Origin: Arenibacter algicola
GTDB lineage: Bacteria; Bacteroidota; Bacteroidia; Flavobacteriales; Flavobacteriaceae
Assembly: GCF_000733925.1 (NCBI RefSeq)
Contig: NZ_JPOO01000003.1
Location: 620,001-684,000, forward strand
Reading direction: 5' to 3'
DNA length: 64,000 bases
Part shown: positions 9,299 to 17,577 of the stretch, one piece after another
Position numbering within the stretch: position 1 is the first letter of the stretch
Layout of the letters: every line of letters starts with the position of its first letter
Notes under the pieces: model-generated
What the model saw: the letters and a program-made list of their open reading frames with translations, nothing else
Told to the model about the DNA's origin: nothing
Databases searched by the model: none
Translations under genes and position numbers: made by a program

Positions 9299-10873
9299 TT
9301 AGTTTAAGTTGGCTCCAACATTTCCTCGGGCCACTAAAGTGTCCAAATCTTCGGCGCTCAGATGTACATTTATGTACCCATCAATAGCCAAGAGGGCGTC
9401 ATAATCCAATGCGCCACCGGAATTTGCCTGGGTAACGTTGGTTACGCTTATTCCATTATCTCCAATAACATTGCCCAAAGTTACGATTACCGCTCCAGGG
9501 GCATCTGCCACAGCTCCAGTATGAATATGGGCGGGGTGGATACCGCCTGCGGTGGTACCTACCAATTCCAAAGTCACTAGAGTTTCTTTGTTTACACGCT
9601 CGGAAAAGGTAGCTGTTCCAAATATGGCCGCATTGCTAACGGCAGCCAGATCATAGGAAACCTCATTGCCCGTAAGTTCATTCTGTCCAATATCTCCCTG
9701 GGCAACCAAAACGTTAAGTTCGGCGATGGACTTGTGAACGTTGATATACCCATCAAATTCCAACAACTGCTCGTAACTCACTGAAGTACCGTCGTCATCT
9801 GCCTCTATATGTGTCCAACTTTTTCCATTGGCACCATTTACTGTGTTTAGTGAAATTACAATATCGCCACCTTCTGCAGCGGTATTCGCATGAATATGTG
9901 CTGGATGTTCCCCATCGGCCGGAGTACCCTCTAAACTTATCTCTAGGAGGGAAGCCCCACTAAGACGTTTGTGTACCGTTGCGGTACCGTTAATGGTAGG
10001 GACCAATACGCTGTGTAGCGCAAATTCCTTGGAATCTCCAGTAAGCACATTGATACCTATATCACCCTGGGCCACCAGAACATCCAATTCATTGGCGGAT
10101 TGGTGTACATTGATGTATCCATCCAATTCCAACAAGGCTTCATAGTTAAGGGCAGTACCCGCATCATCTTCCTCAATATGGGTGAAACTTTTTCCATTAG
10201 CTCCAACTACTGGTGATAGGGAAATGGCAATATCACCGCTTTCAGCTGCAGAGTTCATATGTATATGCGCAGGATGTTCCCCATCGGCCGGAGTACCTTC
10301 CAAACTAATCTCTAGGAGGGAAGCCCCACTAACACGCTTATGAATTGTGGCCGTACCACTAATATTGGCATCGGCAGCACTTTTTAGCTCATACTCCCTT
10401 GAATCGGCCGTAATTTCATTAACACCTATATCGCCCTGAGCAATAAGGGTTCCCAGATCATTGGCAGACTGATGTATATTGATGTAGGCATCCAATTCCA
10501 ATATCTGCTCATAGGTAATTGCCGTACCCGCTTTGGTTGCACTAATAATGGTAGTACTTTCACCTGAGGCACCATCTACCTCGTTAAGGTCAATAAGAAT
10601 ATCTCCAGTTTCTGCGGCTGAATTGGCATGGATATGGGCCGGAAAACTTCCAGCAGAGGTACCGGTCAATTTTAGATTAACGGTGGCTGTCCCGTCTTCA
10701 TTTTCCACAACCGTGGCGGTTCCGGACACCGAAGCATCGGCTCGGGATTGCAATTGATACGTTTTGCTGTCGCCATCAAAAACTCCTGGGGGCTGATCAG
10801 TACTATCATCTTCGGAACAACTGCTGACAATCATAGTTGTTGCTGCTATAAATAAATACATTAATTTTTTCAT
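9299..10873 (-). CDS. Lipoprotein with four CHRD domains
   Basis: 524 residues with a lipoprotein signal (MKKLMYLFIAATTMIVSSC, Cys then S). Four tandem CHRD (chordin-type) domains follow, roughly 36-152, 157-272, 277-393 and 397-524. Each carries the family hallmark AHIHxxxAAxxGDI...L and ends with YINVHxSAxxLxxLVAQGDIG. Repeats 2 and 3 share long identical stretches at DNA and protein level (RLSGASLLEISLEGTPADG), so that duplication is recent. CHRD domains are thought to be immunoglobulin-like; their bacterial role is not known. A surface or periplasmic binding role is likely (inference). It is a single-gene unit. Confidence 0.9.
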   Translation of the reverse strand: MKKLMYLFIAATTMIVSSCSEDDSTDQPPGVFDGDSKTYQLQSRADASVSGTATVVENEDGTATVNLKLTGTSAGSFPAHIHANSAAETGDILIDLNEVDGASGESTTIISATKAGTAITYEQILELDAYINIHQSANDLGTLIAQGDIGVNEITADSREYELKSAADANISGTATIHKRVSGASLLEISLEGTPADGEHPAHIHMNSAAESGDIAISLSPVVGANGKSFTHIEEDDAGTALNYEALLELDGYINVHQSANELDVLVAQGDIGINVLTGDSKEFALHSVLVPTINGTATVHKRLSGASLLEISLEGTPADGEHPAHIHANTAAEGGDIVISLNTVNGANGKSWTHIEADDDGTSVSYEQLLEFDGYINVHKSIAELNVLVAQGDIGQNELTGNEVSYDLAAVSNAAIFGTATFSERVNKETLVTLELVGTTAGGIHPAHIHTGAVADAPGAVIVTLGNVIGDNGISVTNVTQANSGGALDYDALLAIDGYINVHLSAEDLDTLVARGNVGANLN

Positions 10874-11720
10874 ATATATAATAATTTAGGGTTTAATATG
10901 ACGTCTAAATTAGTGGGAAGGATTAGGAGTGCTTGCTGCGATAGCTTTAATAATTGACGCTAATCCCGAGCAAGCTTATAAGCTTGAGCCGGGAATGATT
11001 TCTTAGAAGACAGCGGATTGGGAGGGCTTGTTGGAGATGATTTAATTATTGACCCTAAAGAAAGAAGATGTAGGAGGGGTTTTTAGTTTTATATGTCTAT
11101 GGGGTAAGAAAAGAAGGCCAGCGCACCATCTCGCATAGAAATGCGGAGGTATTACATAGTAGTGGGGACTTCCACGAAAGTTCTATTTTACATAATATAA
11201 ATTATAGTACAAATGTATTGTTTAGTTAATAAGAGTTATTTTACACACAATTATCCAACGCTTGCCAACGCCAAAATAAAAGCTAACCTTTTTGCTCTTA
11301 TTAAAAATCGCGTATTCGATAAAATGTACGTAATAAAAAATTTTAGACAATTCTCGTGGATTGCCACAAGAGTATAAAATTTAAGAAAAATAAATTTCTA
11401 TACACTTGTTAACTATAGAACTTTAATTAATCCTTTTTTTTAATGTTTCATTATCTTTTGTCTTGAAACAAAAGAAACAAAAATTCAAGGCTGCATATAA
11501 TTTTGGAAACAACCCGCCCGAACGTAACCATTTCGGTACGGGCGGGTGTACGGCTCATTCGCTATATTTTAGGAAACATTGTAACTGGTTAACATTGCTT
11601 TGAAATACCCTGTAAAACTAAAACTCTTAAGAATCTTTAGAACTAAACCCCTAAAATATGCACGCTCATTTCTCCTATTGTTTTCACCAAAATTTTATGA
11701 GGCCAAGTTAAACATCTAGA
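10874..11720. other. 850-bp gene-free boundary of the accessory island
   Basis: No gene seen. It holds a 16-bp perfect palindrome CAAGCTTATAAGCTTG (10971-10986), a GC hairpin ACCCGCCCG/CGGGCGGGT (11512-11547) of the dispersed-repeat type, the motif GCATAGAAATGCGGAGGTAT near 11128 and one copy of TTCTATTTTACATAATA (11181-11197) that recurs at the end of the DUF6527 gene. Base composition falls sharply to AT-rich from about 11200, which marks the island edge. Confidence 0.6.
11181..11197. repeat. Direct repeat TTCTATTTTACATAATA, copy 1
   Basis: An exact 17-bp match to 11721-11737. The core TTTTACATAATA also occurs inverted at about 18343-18354 at the other side of the island. Possible recombination-site remnant. 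Confidence 0.55.
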
Positions 11721-11737
11721 TTCTATTTTACATAATA
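11721..11737. repeat. Direct repeat TTCTATTTTACATAATA, copy 2
   Basis: An exact copy of 11181-11197; it includes the stop codon of the DUF6527 gene. Confidence 0.55.
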
Positions 11738-12156
11738 CTATTAAACAATGATTTTAAAAAAGTCCAGAATGTTTTCGTTTTTGGATTAACTATTTCAACT
11801 TCGTCATCAGGATTATAACTTTCATTAAAAAACTCAGATTTTAATTGTTTATCTTGTTTTCTATTAAATTCAATTGCTTCATCAGACCATTTTTTTGCCC
11901 ATTCTACCCTATTCTCTCTAATCCAATAATGAGATTTACAATCAAAACCCCAATTTCCAATTGAAGGTGATAAAGAAACTGATTTACCATCAAATATTAT
12001 CTTCCAATCAGTTGGAGATAATGGAGTTACAACCTCATTATCACAACCACACATGCATTTATGTATGGCTGTGCAATATTCAATTGAAATATACAACGTA
12101 TTATTTTCAATCAAATTAGGCATAAACTCTACAAACTTATACGATAACTTCTTCAT
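11728..12156 (-). CDS. DUF6527 family protein of a ubiquitin-like conjugation operon
   Basis: 142 residues. Start set at ATG 12156 (MKKLSYKFVEFMP), which overlaps the end of the E1 gene by 20 bp and suggests translational coupling; a longer frame from 12201 adds sequence encoded only inside E1. Features I associate with DUF6527: the metal-ligand-like cluster CTAIHKCMCGCDNEVVTPLSPTDWK, then SLSPSIGNWGFDCKSHYWI and VEWA. Members occur with ThiF/E1 and Multiubiquitin genes; a protease or deconjugating role has been proposed for such partners, but I cannot confirm it from sequence. Third gene of the operon, downstream of the interrupted E1, so expression may now depend on read-through from the IS. 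Family call is from remembered motifs. Confidence 0.8.
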   Translation of the reverse strand: MKKLSYKFVEFMPNLIENNTLYISIEYCTAIHKCMCGCDNEVVTPLSPTDWKIIFDGKSVSLSPSIGNWGFDCKSHYWIRENRVEWAKKWSDEAIEFNRKQDKQLKSEFFNESYNPDDEVEIVNPKTKTFWTFLKSLFNSIM

Positions 12157-12877
12157 TCTGTAAATGTGAATTATTAATAGAATAAGTTGTGTGATGTTCA
12201 TTTTCTAAATCCTGATAAAATCCAGATAATTTTTTCCATTTAAGTACTGCTAAAACAGCATTTAACGAATTTAATTCAGCAATTTGAATATTTGTTTCAT
12301 ACTCGTTATTTGGATTGTTACTTGCTGGAATTCTATTTTCAAAATGATCGTTTTTATATTTAGTTCCTGTAGTTACCCTTACAGTGCCAATCAAACAATC
12401 ATCAACTGAATTTACTCCTAATCCAACATCAATAAATGGTATTTCTAAAGAATTCAGATAACTGACTAATGATCTTCTAATAAGATTATTATCGATAGAA
12501 ATAAAAACGTAATCCATACTATTTAGCTCTTTAAAATTATCTTCAATAAGATAATATGAGTGCCCAAATATGTTATTTCTCATTTTAGAATAGACACCCT
12601 TATAATAATCCACTTTTTTAGGTTTTTTTTCTAAAACTTCAATTGATGCTGCACCAGGAGATCTAAAAGCATTATGATTTAGAAAGATATCTCCATCATA
12701 AATATGTATTTCATTTACTTTAGTTTTTGCTATTAAATCTAGAATGTACGCTCCTGTACCACCTAATCCTATGATTGCTACTTTTTGATTGATAAATTTT
12801 TCATTAATAAATTCAATATTAGCTCTACTAGAATTCGTGTCATAATATTTAAATACAGAATTAACATCATTTTCAAT
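12137..12877 (-). pseudogene. C-terminal part (ThiF/E1 domain) of E2-E1 fusion, cut by IS21
   Basis: This is the ubiquitin-activating (E1/ThiF) half of the interrupted gene. It has the Rossmann nucleotide-binding motif VAIIGLGGTGAYILDLIAK, then IHIYDGDIFLNHNAFRSPGA (the E1 acidic/Arg region), FIDVGLGV and a C-terminal KWKKLSGFYQDLENEHHTTYS. No CxxC zinc pairs are seen, and the canonical E1 catalytic-Cys region is not obvious (one Cys in VDDCLIG). The coding frame continues from the N-terminal part at 15612: removing 12872-15611 (one TTCAAT copy plus the element) joins codons ...IIE to NDVNSVFKYYDT in frame (147 + 244 codons + stop). A GTG at 12904 inside the IS end could start a truncated E1, so residual expression is possible. 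Confidence 0.88.
12872..12877. repeat. Target-site duplication TTCAAT, left copy
   Basis: A 6-bp duplication directly outside the left IS end; the right copy is at 15612-15617. The size fits the 4-8 bp duplications of IS21-family elements, and deleting one copy plus the element restores the host reading frame. Confidence 0.88.
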
Positions 12878-12974
12878 TGGATATTCCACTTCAAAGTTTA
12901 CCACTGTTCTGAGCCAATGTTTACCACCGATTCCGAAGCAATGTTTACCACTGATTCCTGAGTATAGTTTACCA
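12878..12974. repeat. IS21 left terminal inverted repeat and binding sites
   Basis: Terminal inverted repeat from 12878 plus four GTTTACCA sites at about 24-bp pitch (12896, 12919, 12943, 12967), the pattern expected for IstA binding at IS21 ends. Confidence 0.85.
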
Positions 12975-13159
12975 GAATAATCAGGGCAAAGATTTACAAT
13001 TTTTCTGATTGATTAGGATTTTTGAAGATGGAACTACGCTTTTATAGGCTGACATTCCGGCACAAAGTTTACCAAAAATTCCAAAGCAAAGTTTACCACC
13101 AAGGGAATAAATCCATGATGCTGGGGTACATTAGGTTGAATAACCAACTCCTTAAAATT

Positions 13160-14740
13160 ATGGCGAATAAAACCCTTGGTATGCAAAAAATTAGACAAAT
13201 ACTATTATTCCTAAAACGAGATGTATCAGAGCGTAGCATTGCGGAGCAGACTGGTGTCTCCAGGCCTACTATTCATTCCTACCGGGGCATCTTTGAGACC
13301 AGTGGATTTGATTATGATACACTTCTTAAACTTAAAGATCCGGAACTTTATGAATTGGTAAAAACCAAAAAGAAAGGATCGGACCGGACCCCGGATGTCC
13401 GTAAACTATATTTTTTGGAACAAGCGGATTATTTTATCTCCGAACTAGGGCGCGTCGGGGTAACCAGGCTACTGCTCTGGCAGGAGTATTTAAAAGAATA
13501 TCCAGAAGGCTTTAGCTACTCTCGTTTTTGTGAATTATTGGATATCCAGATCAATTTGAAGAGCCCGTCCATGATCTTTAAACATAATCCCGGAGAGCTG
13601 CTGGAAATTGATTTTGCAGGTTCTAAGTTAAGCTATGTGGCCACTTCTACGGGGGAAATTATAGCCTGCCCGGTACTTATAGGCGTACTTCCTTTTAGTG
13701 GTTTTGGTTATGCAAAAGCATTACCTGATGCTTCCCTTGCCCAGGTAATTCCTGCCCTGAATGATATCTTAAATTATTTTGGCGGGGTTCCACTCAATGC
13801 CAGATCCGATAATATGAAACAATGGGTGGTCCGTAGCTGCAGGTATGAACCTACTTTTCCCCAGGCATTGGAACAATGGGCCCTGCACAACCATATAGGG
13901 TTGTTGGCCACAAGGGTAAGGGCTCCAAAAGATAAGCCATCTGTAGAAAACCAGGTGAAGATCACCTATCGCCGGGTGTATGCCACTATCCGTAACGAAA
14001 CGTTCTACAGCATCCAAGAGCTGAACCAAGGGATAAAAAAGGCTTTGGAAGCCCATCATGACATTAACTTCCAGAAGAAGTCTTTTAGCCGAAGGGAGCT
14101 CTTTACCGGCCAGGAGCTACCGGCACTGCAGAGCCTTCCCGAGCATCCATACCAGTTCAATCATCTCACCAGGGCCAAGGTACAAAAGAACTATCATGTG
14201 GTAATGGGAGAAGACTGGCATTTTTATAGTGTTCCTTACCACCACGTTGGTAAGGAGATAAATATTATTTACGATACAGAATGTGTGGAAATCTATTATC
14301 AACTGGAGCGCATTGCCGTGCACCAGCGTAACTATAAAAAACATGGGATAACCACCCTTTTAGAACATATGCCCGAACATCATCGCAAGATGGCCGTGCA
14401 ACGTGGATGGACTCCGGATTATTATTTAAAACAAGCTGCGGACAATGGTCCCCATACCAAAGAATTCTTTGAGAAGCTTATGAAAAGTAAGATTTCCGTG
14501 CATCAGGCCTATGGCCCCTTTCTGGGAATTATGCGACTGATCAAACAATATGGGGGTCTCCGTGTGGAGGCAGCCTGTAAGCGGGCCCTGACCGGAAACC
14601 GGTACAACTACAAAGTGGTAGCCACTATCCTAGAAAACAAGATGGACCGGATAGAAGAGAGCCCGCCAGAAAAATCACCCATACCCCATCACGAAAATCT
14701 CCGGGGACCACAAGCTTTTGTAAACAAAATGAAACATTAA
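13160..14740 (+). CDS. istA: IS21 family transposase IstA
   Basis: DDE-type transposase, 526 residues, that cuts and joins the IS ends with help from IstB. The ATG at 13160 (MANKTLGMQKIRQILLFLKR) is chosen because the longer upstream frame from 13022 crosses the terminal binding repeats. An N-terminal helix-turn-helix (about 8-50, RDVSERSIAEQTGVSRPTIHSY) precedes the integrase core. The catalytic triad is visible as D in LEIDFAGSK, D in ARSDNMKQWV and E in PKDKPSVENQVK. istB starts 17 bp downstream. The C-terminus has the usual IS21 beta-barrel segment (YHVVMGEDWHFYSVPYHHVG). Looks intact. Confidence 0.95.
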   Translation: MANKTLGMQKIRQILLFLKRDVSERSIAEQTGVSRPTIHSYRGIFETSGFDYDTLLKLKDPELYELVKTKKKGSDRTPDVRKLYFLEQADYFISELGRVGVTRLLLWQEYLKEYPEGFSYSRFCELLDIQINLKSPSMIFKHNPGELLEIDFAGSKLSYVATSTGEIIACPVLIGVLPFSGFGYAKALPDASLAQVIPALNDILNYFGGVPLNARSDNMKQWVVRSCRYEPTFPQALEQWALHNHIGLLATRVRAPKDKPSVENQVKITYRRVYATIRNETFYSIQELNQGIKKALEAHHDINFQKKSFSRRELFTGQELPALQSLPEHPYQFNHLTRAKVQKNYHVVMGEDWHFYSVPYHHVGKEINIIYDTECVEIYYQLERIAVHQRNYKKHGITTLLEHMPEHHRKMAVQRGWTPDYYLKQAADNGPHTKEFFEKLMKSKISVHQAYGPFLGIMRLIKQYGGLRVEAACKRALTGNRYNYKVVATILENKMDRIEESPPEKSPIPHHENLRGPQAFVNKMKH

Positions 14741-14757
14741 TTAATAATCTTTGAAAG

Positions 14758-15483
14758 ATGAACACAGCAACAACTTTACAACAATTACAGGGCCTAAGGC
14801 TTGCCGGAATGGCCAAGCGGTATCAAACCCTACTAAGCCTGCCCACACATCAGCAGGAGGATGCCCACACCATTCTGGCCCTGATGTGCCAGGCAGAACA
14901 AGAGTATCGTAGGGACAAGCAGACCGAGCGATTGCTCAAGGCCGGGAAACTTCGCTATCGGGCCAACATGGAAGAAATTATCTGTAACCCGGAAAGGGGA
15001 ATTACAAAAGAGACCCTATTACAGTTAGCTGAAGGACACTATCTGGAAAAAGGACAGAATTTACTGATCCAAGGCCAGACCGGAACCGGAAAATCCTTCC
15101 TGGCCTGTGCACTGGGGCGCTCCGCCTGTCTTATGGGATATAAGACCCTATACCTATCGATGAACAAATTTTTAGAGACTATTGCACAATCCAGGATCGA
15201 TGGCACTTACTTAAAACTCATCAAACAGTTGACGGCAAAAAAGCTGATCATCCTGGATGATTTTGGTCTGAAACCCTTATCCGGCGATGCTAAACTGACC
15301 TTATTGGATCTGTTGGAAGATCGTTATGGCATAGGGTCGGTGATCATAACCTCTCAACTGCCCTTTGACCATTTTTACGCGTTCTTGGATCAGCCGACTT
15401 TAGCCGAGGCCATACTTGACAGATTGTCAGCAGCTGCACATAAAATAGAACTTAAAGGGGAATCTTTAAGAAAAAGAAAATAA
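14758..15483 (+). CDS. istB: IS21 helper ATPase IstB
   Basis: AAA+ ATPase of 241 residues, related to DnaC, that assembles on target DNA and recruits IstA. Walker A GQTGTGKSFLA, Walker B LIILDDFG, sensor-1 SVIITSQLP and the Arg-finger region ILDRL are all present; length matches full IstB. It begins 17 bp after istA and is presumably co-transcribed. It ends 128 bp before the right IS end. Confidence 0.96.
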   Translation: MNTATTLQQLQGLRLAGMAKRYQTLLSLPTHQQEDAHTILALMCQAEQEYRRDKQTERLLKAGKLRYRANMEEIICNPERGITKETLLQLAEGHYLEKGQNLLIQGQTGTGKSFLACALGRSACLMGYKTLYLSMNKFLETIAQSRIDGTYLKLIKQLTAKKLIILDDFGLKPLSGDAKLTLLDLLEDRYGIGSVIITSQLPFDHFYAFLDQPTLAEAILDRLSAAAHKIELKGESLRKRK

Positions 15484-15538
15484 TGTTGTATAATTGATTT
15501 TTATAACCGTTCCCGCGGTGGAAAAAAGTGATGTAAAC

Positions 15539-15611
15539 TGGTAAACTTACGCCAGGAATTTACTGGTAAACTTTAGAGCGGAATGGTGGTAAACTTTCCT
15601 CGGAATATCCA
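15539..15611. repeat. IS21 right terminal inverted repeat and binding sites
   Basis: TGGTAAAC sites at 15539, 15564 and 15587, inverted relative to the left end, and the terminal GGAATATCCA ending at 15611. Confidence 0.85.
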
Positions 15612-16052
15612 TTCAATTATGGGATTAAATGGTGTTTCTGTTATATTTTCATCTAAAGCTTTTGCAGGTGATGAAATTATAGTTGCATAAGTTTTTACTT
15701 TCTCATAATAATTTAGGTATCCTTGAGGTGGTTTATTAGAAAAAGACAATGAAGTAATTATACCATTACTAAACCTTTTACTAACAGAACTATGCTGTAT
15801 TCCATTTATAATAACACCGTTTTTGTCACAAGGCTGCTCTCCATTAAACATAATCACATGAGTTTCTGGCTTTACAGTTTTTGTACCACTTAAATTTAAA
15901 GTACTTACCATAACACCAAATTTAACTTCTTTATGAATGTTAACATAAGGTATATGATGGACAAATAAATGTCCATCACATACTTCTAATTGATATCCTT
16001 CGTCTCTTAGACGCTTCAAATCTTGGCTATGATTTATCAGTAGCTGTGACAT
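15573..16052 (-). pseudogene. N-terminal part (DUF6791, E2-like) of E2-E1 fusion, cut by IS21
   Basis: Residues 1-147 are host-derived (16052 to 15612); the last 12 codons (WIFRGKFTTIPL) are read from the IS right end before a stop. The segment looks like the DUF6791 domain that precedes ThiF in these fusions: LKRLRDEGYQLEVCDGHLFV, HHIPYVN, FGVMVSTLNL, THVIMFNGEQPCDKNG and a late HSS. I recall this N-terminal domain as E2/UBC-related, carrying the Ubl from E1 to target. Its start overlaps the Multiubiquitin gene by 26 bp. If expressed, the truncated product lacks E1, and the fused reaction would be lost unless the downstream piece is made separately. Confidence 0.85.
15612..15617. repeat. Target-site duplication TTCAAT, right copy
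   Basis: Right-hand 6-bp duplication bordering the IS21 element; matches 12872-12877. Confidence 0.88.
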
Positions 16053-16311
16053 TGAATATCATTTTATGCTTAATACGTATAGTGTCTCCAACAACCATAG
16101 AACCTTGTGGTTTATGATTATTACCTCTTGTGTAAGTTACCGTATAACAAGTTCTGTTATTTTCTTGATAACTTCCAAAAGCTAAGATTACTACTTCTTT
16201 GAATGAAATTTCTTTTTTATTCCATTCTTTTTCTCTACCATTAACAACTATAACATAAACTTTGTTATGTCCGTTTCCATGGTCTTTACTACTGTCATTT
16301 TTATGTTCCAT
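16027..16311 (-). CDS. Multiubiquitin-domain (ubiquitin-like) protein
   Basis: 94 residues holding a single beta-grasp Multiubiquitin domain after a short charged lead (MEHKNDSSKDHGNGHN). Recognisable pattern: VYVIVVNGREKEWNKKEISFKEVVILAFG, CYTVTYTRGNNHKPQGSMVVGDTIRIK, KHKMIFNVTATDKS. The chain ends in TDKS rather than a Gly-Gly tail, which as far as I recall is usual in this family and fits a non-canonical conjugation chemistry. First gene of the operon; its 3' end overlaps the E2-E1 gene. It would be the modifier attached to targets by the downstream E1/E2. It is still intact although its E1/E2 is broken. Confidence 0.85.
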   Translation of the reverse strand: MEHKNDSSKDHGNGHNKVYVIVVNGREKEWNKKEISFKEVVILAFGSYQENNRTCYTVTYTRGNNHKPQGSMVVGDTIRIKHKMIFNVTATDKS

Positions 16312-16512
16312 TTTTTTCTTTTTTTAATGGATTTCATAGTTCTCAATGCTTTAAAACAGTTTGAGAATAATACTGTTCAGACAAAAAGGTTATATCAATA
16401 GTTGTACAAGTCTTTAAAAAGAAGTAATATTGTATAACAAAACACGGGAAACTATAAAGGTGATAAGCCTTTTTATTGTAAAGTCGTCGAAAACTTTTTA
16501 TCCCATTTACAT

Positions 16513-16552
16513 AATCCAATTTATTGTTGTCGCAATAGATTGGATTTTTTTA
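16513..16552. terminator. Hairpin between the conjugation operon and the Panacea gene
   Basis: AATCCAATTTATTG (16513-16526) pairs with CAATAGATTGGATT (16533-16546) with one mismatch, followed by a T run on the plus strand. It lies just after the antitoxin stop (minus strand) and before the promoter region of the ubiquitin-like operon; a transcription boundary is likely, though the T run is on the wrong strand for the upstream gene. Confidence 0.45.
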
Positions 16553-16559
16553 TTTCTTA

Positions 16560-17573
16560 TCAGCTAATATTTTTAATGTTAAACGCATATTTATAATCTA
16601 TTAAACTCTTACCATTGTGGAAATTATTAATCCAAGCATCTTCAGTATGACTTATTTCAACAATATCAGGAGTATTAATATCTTTAAAAGTATTATTCAC
16701 TTTGTTTAGTATTTCTAATTCAATTTCAGAAAACAAGCTTGAATTAAAAGTACGGTCTTTAAATAAAACAAATTGTTTACTAAATCCCCATTGTCTTTCC
16801 TCTTCAATAATATTAACATCTCCCTCTCTATTCATAAAATCAAAAATACTATCATAATTATTAGGAACAGGTCCTCGATCTATAGCACGATATCTTGTGC
16901 CACTCATCGAAACAGCTTCATACTTATAATGTAGAAAATCACTATAAAACAAAAGCTTATTTAATTTAGTAATATATGGTTCCATATTTTGTGCAAAAAA
17001 CACAACCATTTCTGTCAGTTTTTCTATACTTGGTTTTATATAGCCACTAAAATTATCAGGGAGTTTTTCTCCAAGAAGATAATCTTCAAATCTAAAAAAG
17101 AATTGTTGTTTCCGTTTTTTAGTTATTAAGTTATCAATTTTGGCTAGCAATTCTTCTTTCTCCTTAGAATCAACATCAAAAACACTGCTAATTTCAACTA
17201 AGGATTTAAATTTTTCTGGGTCATTTGCCAATTGAATCAAATTCGCATTTGATTGACTTGGTACTTCTCCGTTTTCATAATTTCTGTAACCATTAACACC
17301 AAAACCTAATATTTCAGACATTTTGACTGCGGATAATCCATATTTACTTCTTATTTCCTTTATTTCCTCTGGAAAGGGTAAATTATACTTGTCACGATAC
17401 TGATTATAAACTTGTTTCATTTTAATCGTATCAAATTGAGTAGTCGTAAAATACTCGTTACTGTCTTCACAATAAAAACTTGGGTAATCTACCGAGAAAG
17501 AATCCTTTCTAAATGTAATTACCATGTTTCTAACTTGAATAGACATTTCTTTTCCTGTAATTGGACTTTTCAT
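16560..17573 (-). CDS. Panacea-domain (DUF4065) antitoxin with MqsA-like N-terminus
   Basis: 337 residues. The N-terminal 50 residues resemble the MqsA/YgiT zinc domain but the cysteines are mostly lost (MKSPITGKEM where CPxCGK is expected; only C35 remains). A helix-turn-helix of the Xre/YgiT type follows (about 65-120, EEIKEIRSKYGLSAVKMSEILGFGVNGYRNYENG), a coiled linker, then a Panacea/SocA-like domain (about 190-310, MEPYITKLNKLLFYSDFLHYK, RYRAIDRGPVPNNYDSIFDF). Panacea domains act as antitoxin modules in many toxin-antitoxin pairs. It lies 4 bp downstream of the toxin gene, so the order is toxin first. The helix-turn-helix probably gives autoregulation. Confidence 0.85.
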   Translation of the reverse strand: MKSPITGKEMSIQVRNMVITFRKDSFSVDYPSFYCEDSNEYFTTTQFDTIKMKQVYNQYRDKYNLPFPEEIKEIRSKYGLSAVKMSEILGFGVNGYRNYENGEVPSQSNANLIQLANDPEKFKSLVEISSVFDVDSKEKEELLAKIDNLITKKRKQQFFFRFEDYLLGEKLPDNFSGYIKPSIEKLTEMVVFFAQNMEPYITKLNKLLFYSDFLHYKYEAVSMSGTRYRAIDRGPVPNNYDSIFDFMNREGDVNIIEEERQWGFSKQFVLFKDRTFNSSLFSEIELEILNKVNNTFKDINTPDIVEISHTEDAWINNFHNGKSLIDYKYAFNIKNIS

Positions 17574-17577
17574 AAAA

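Larger units (their letters stand above)
12878..15611 (+). mobile_element. IS21-family insertion sequence (2734 bp)
   Basis: Complete element with istA and istB in the same orientation. Its ends run 5'-TG...CA-3' as expected: left TGGATATTCCACTTCAAAG, right (reverse complement) TGGATATTCCGAGGAAAG, both followed by TTTACCAC. Multiple internal transposase-binding repeats GTTTACCA are spaced 23-24 bp apart at the left end (12896, 12919, 12943, 12967, plus 13067 and 13091) and as TGGTAAAC at the right end (15539, 15564, 15587). It is flanked by a perfect 6-bp TTCAAT duplication and lies inside the E2-E1 fusion gene on the opposite strand. Both transposition genes look intact, so the element may be active and the insertion recent. 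Confidence 0.95.

Noticed and set aside
11728..16311. CBASS operon (Cap2 is also an E1-E2 fusion)
   Set aside because: No CD-NTase or effector gene is present, and a Multiubiquitin-domain protein plus DUF6527 point to a Ubl-conjugation operon instead.
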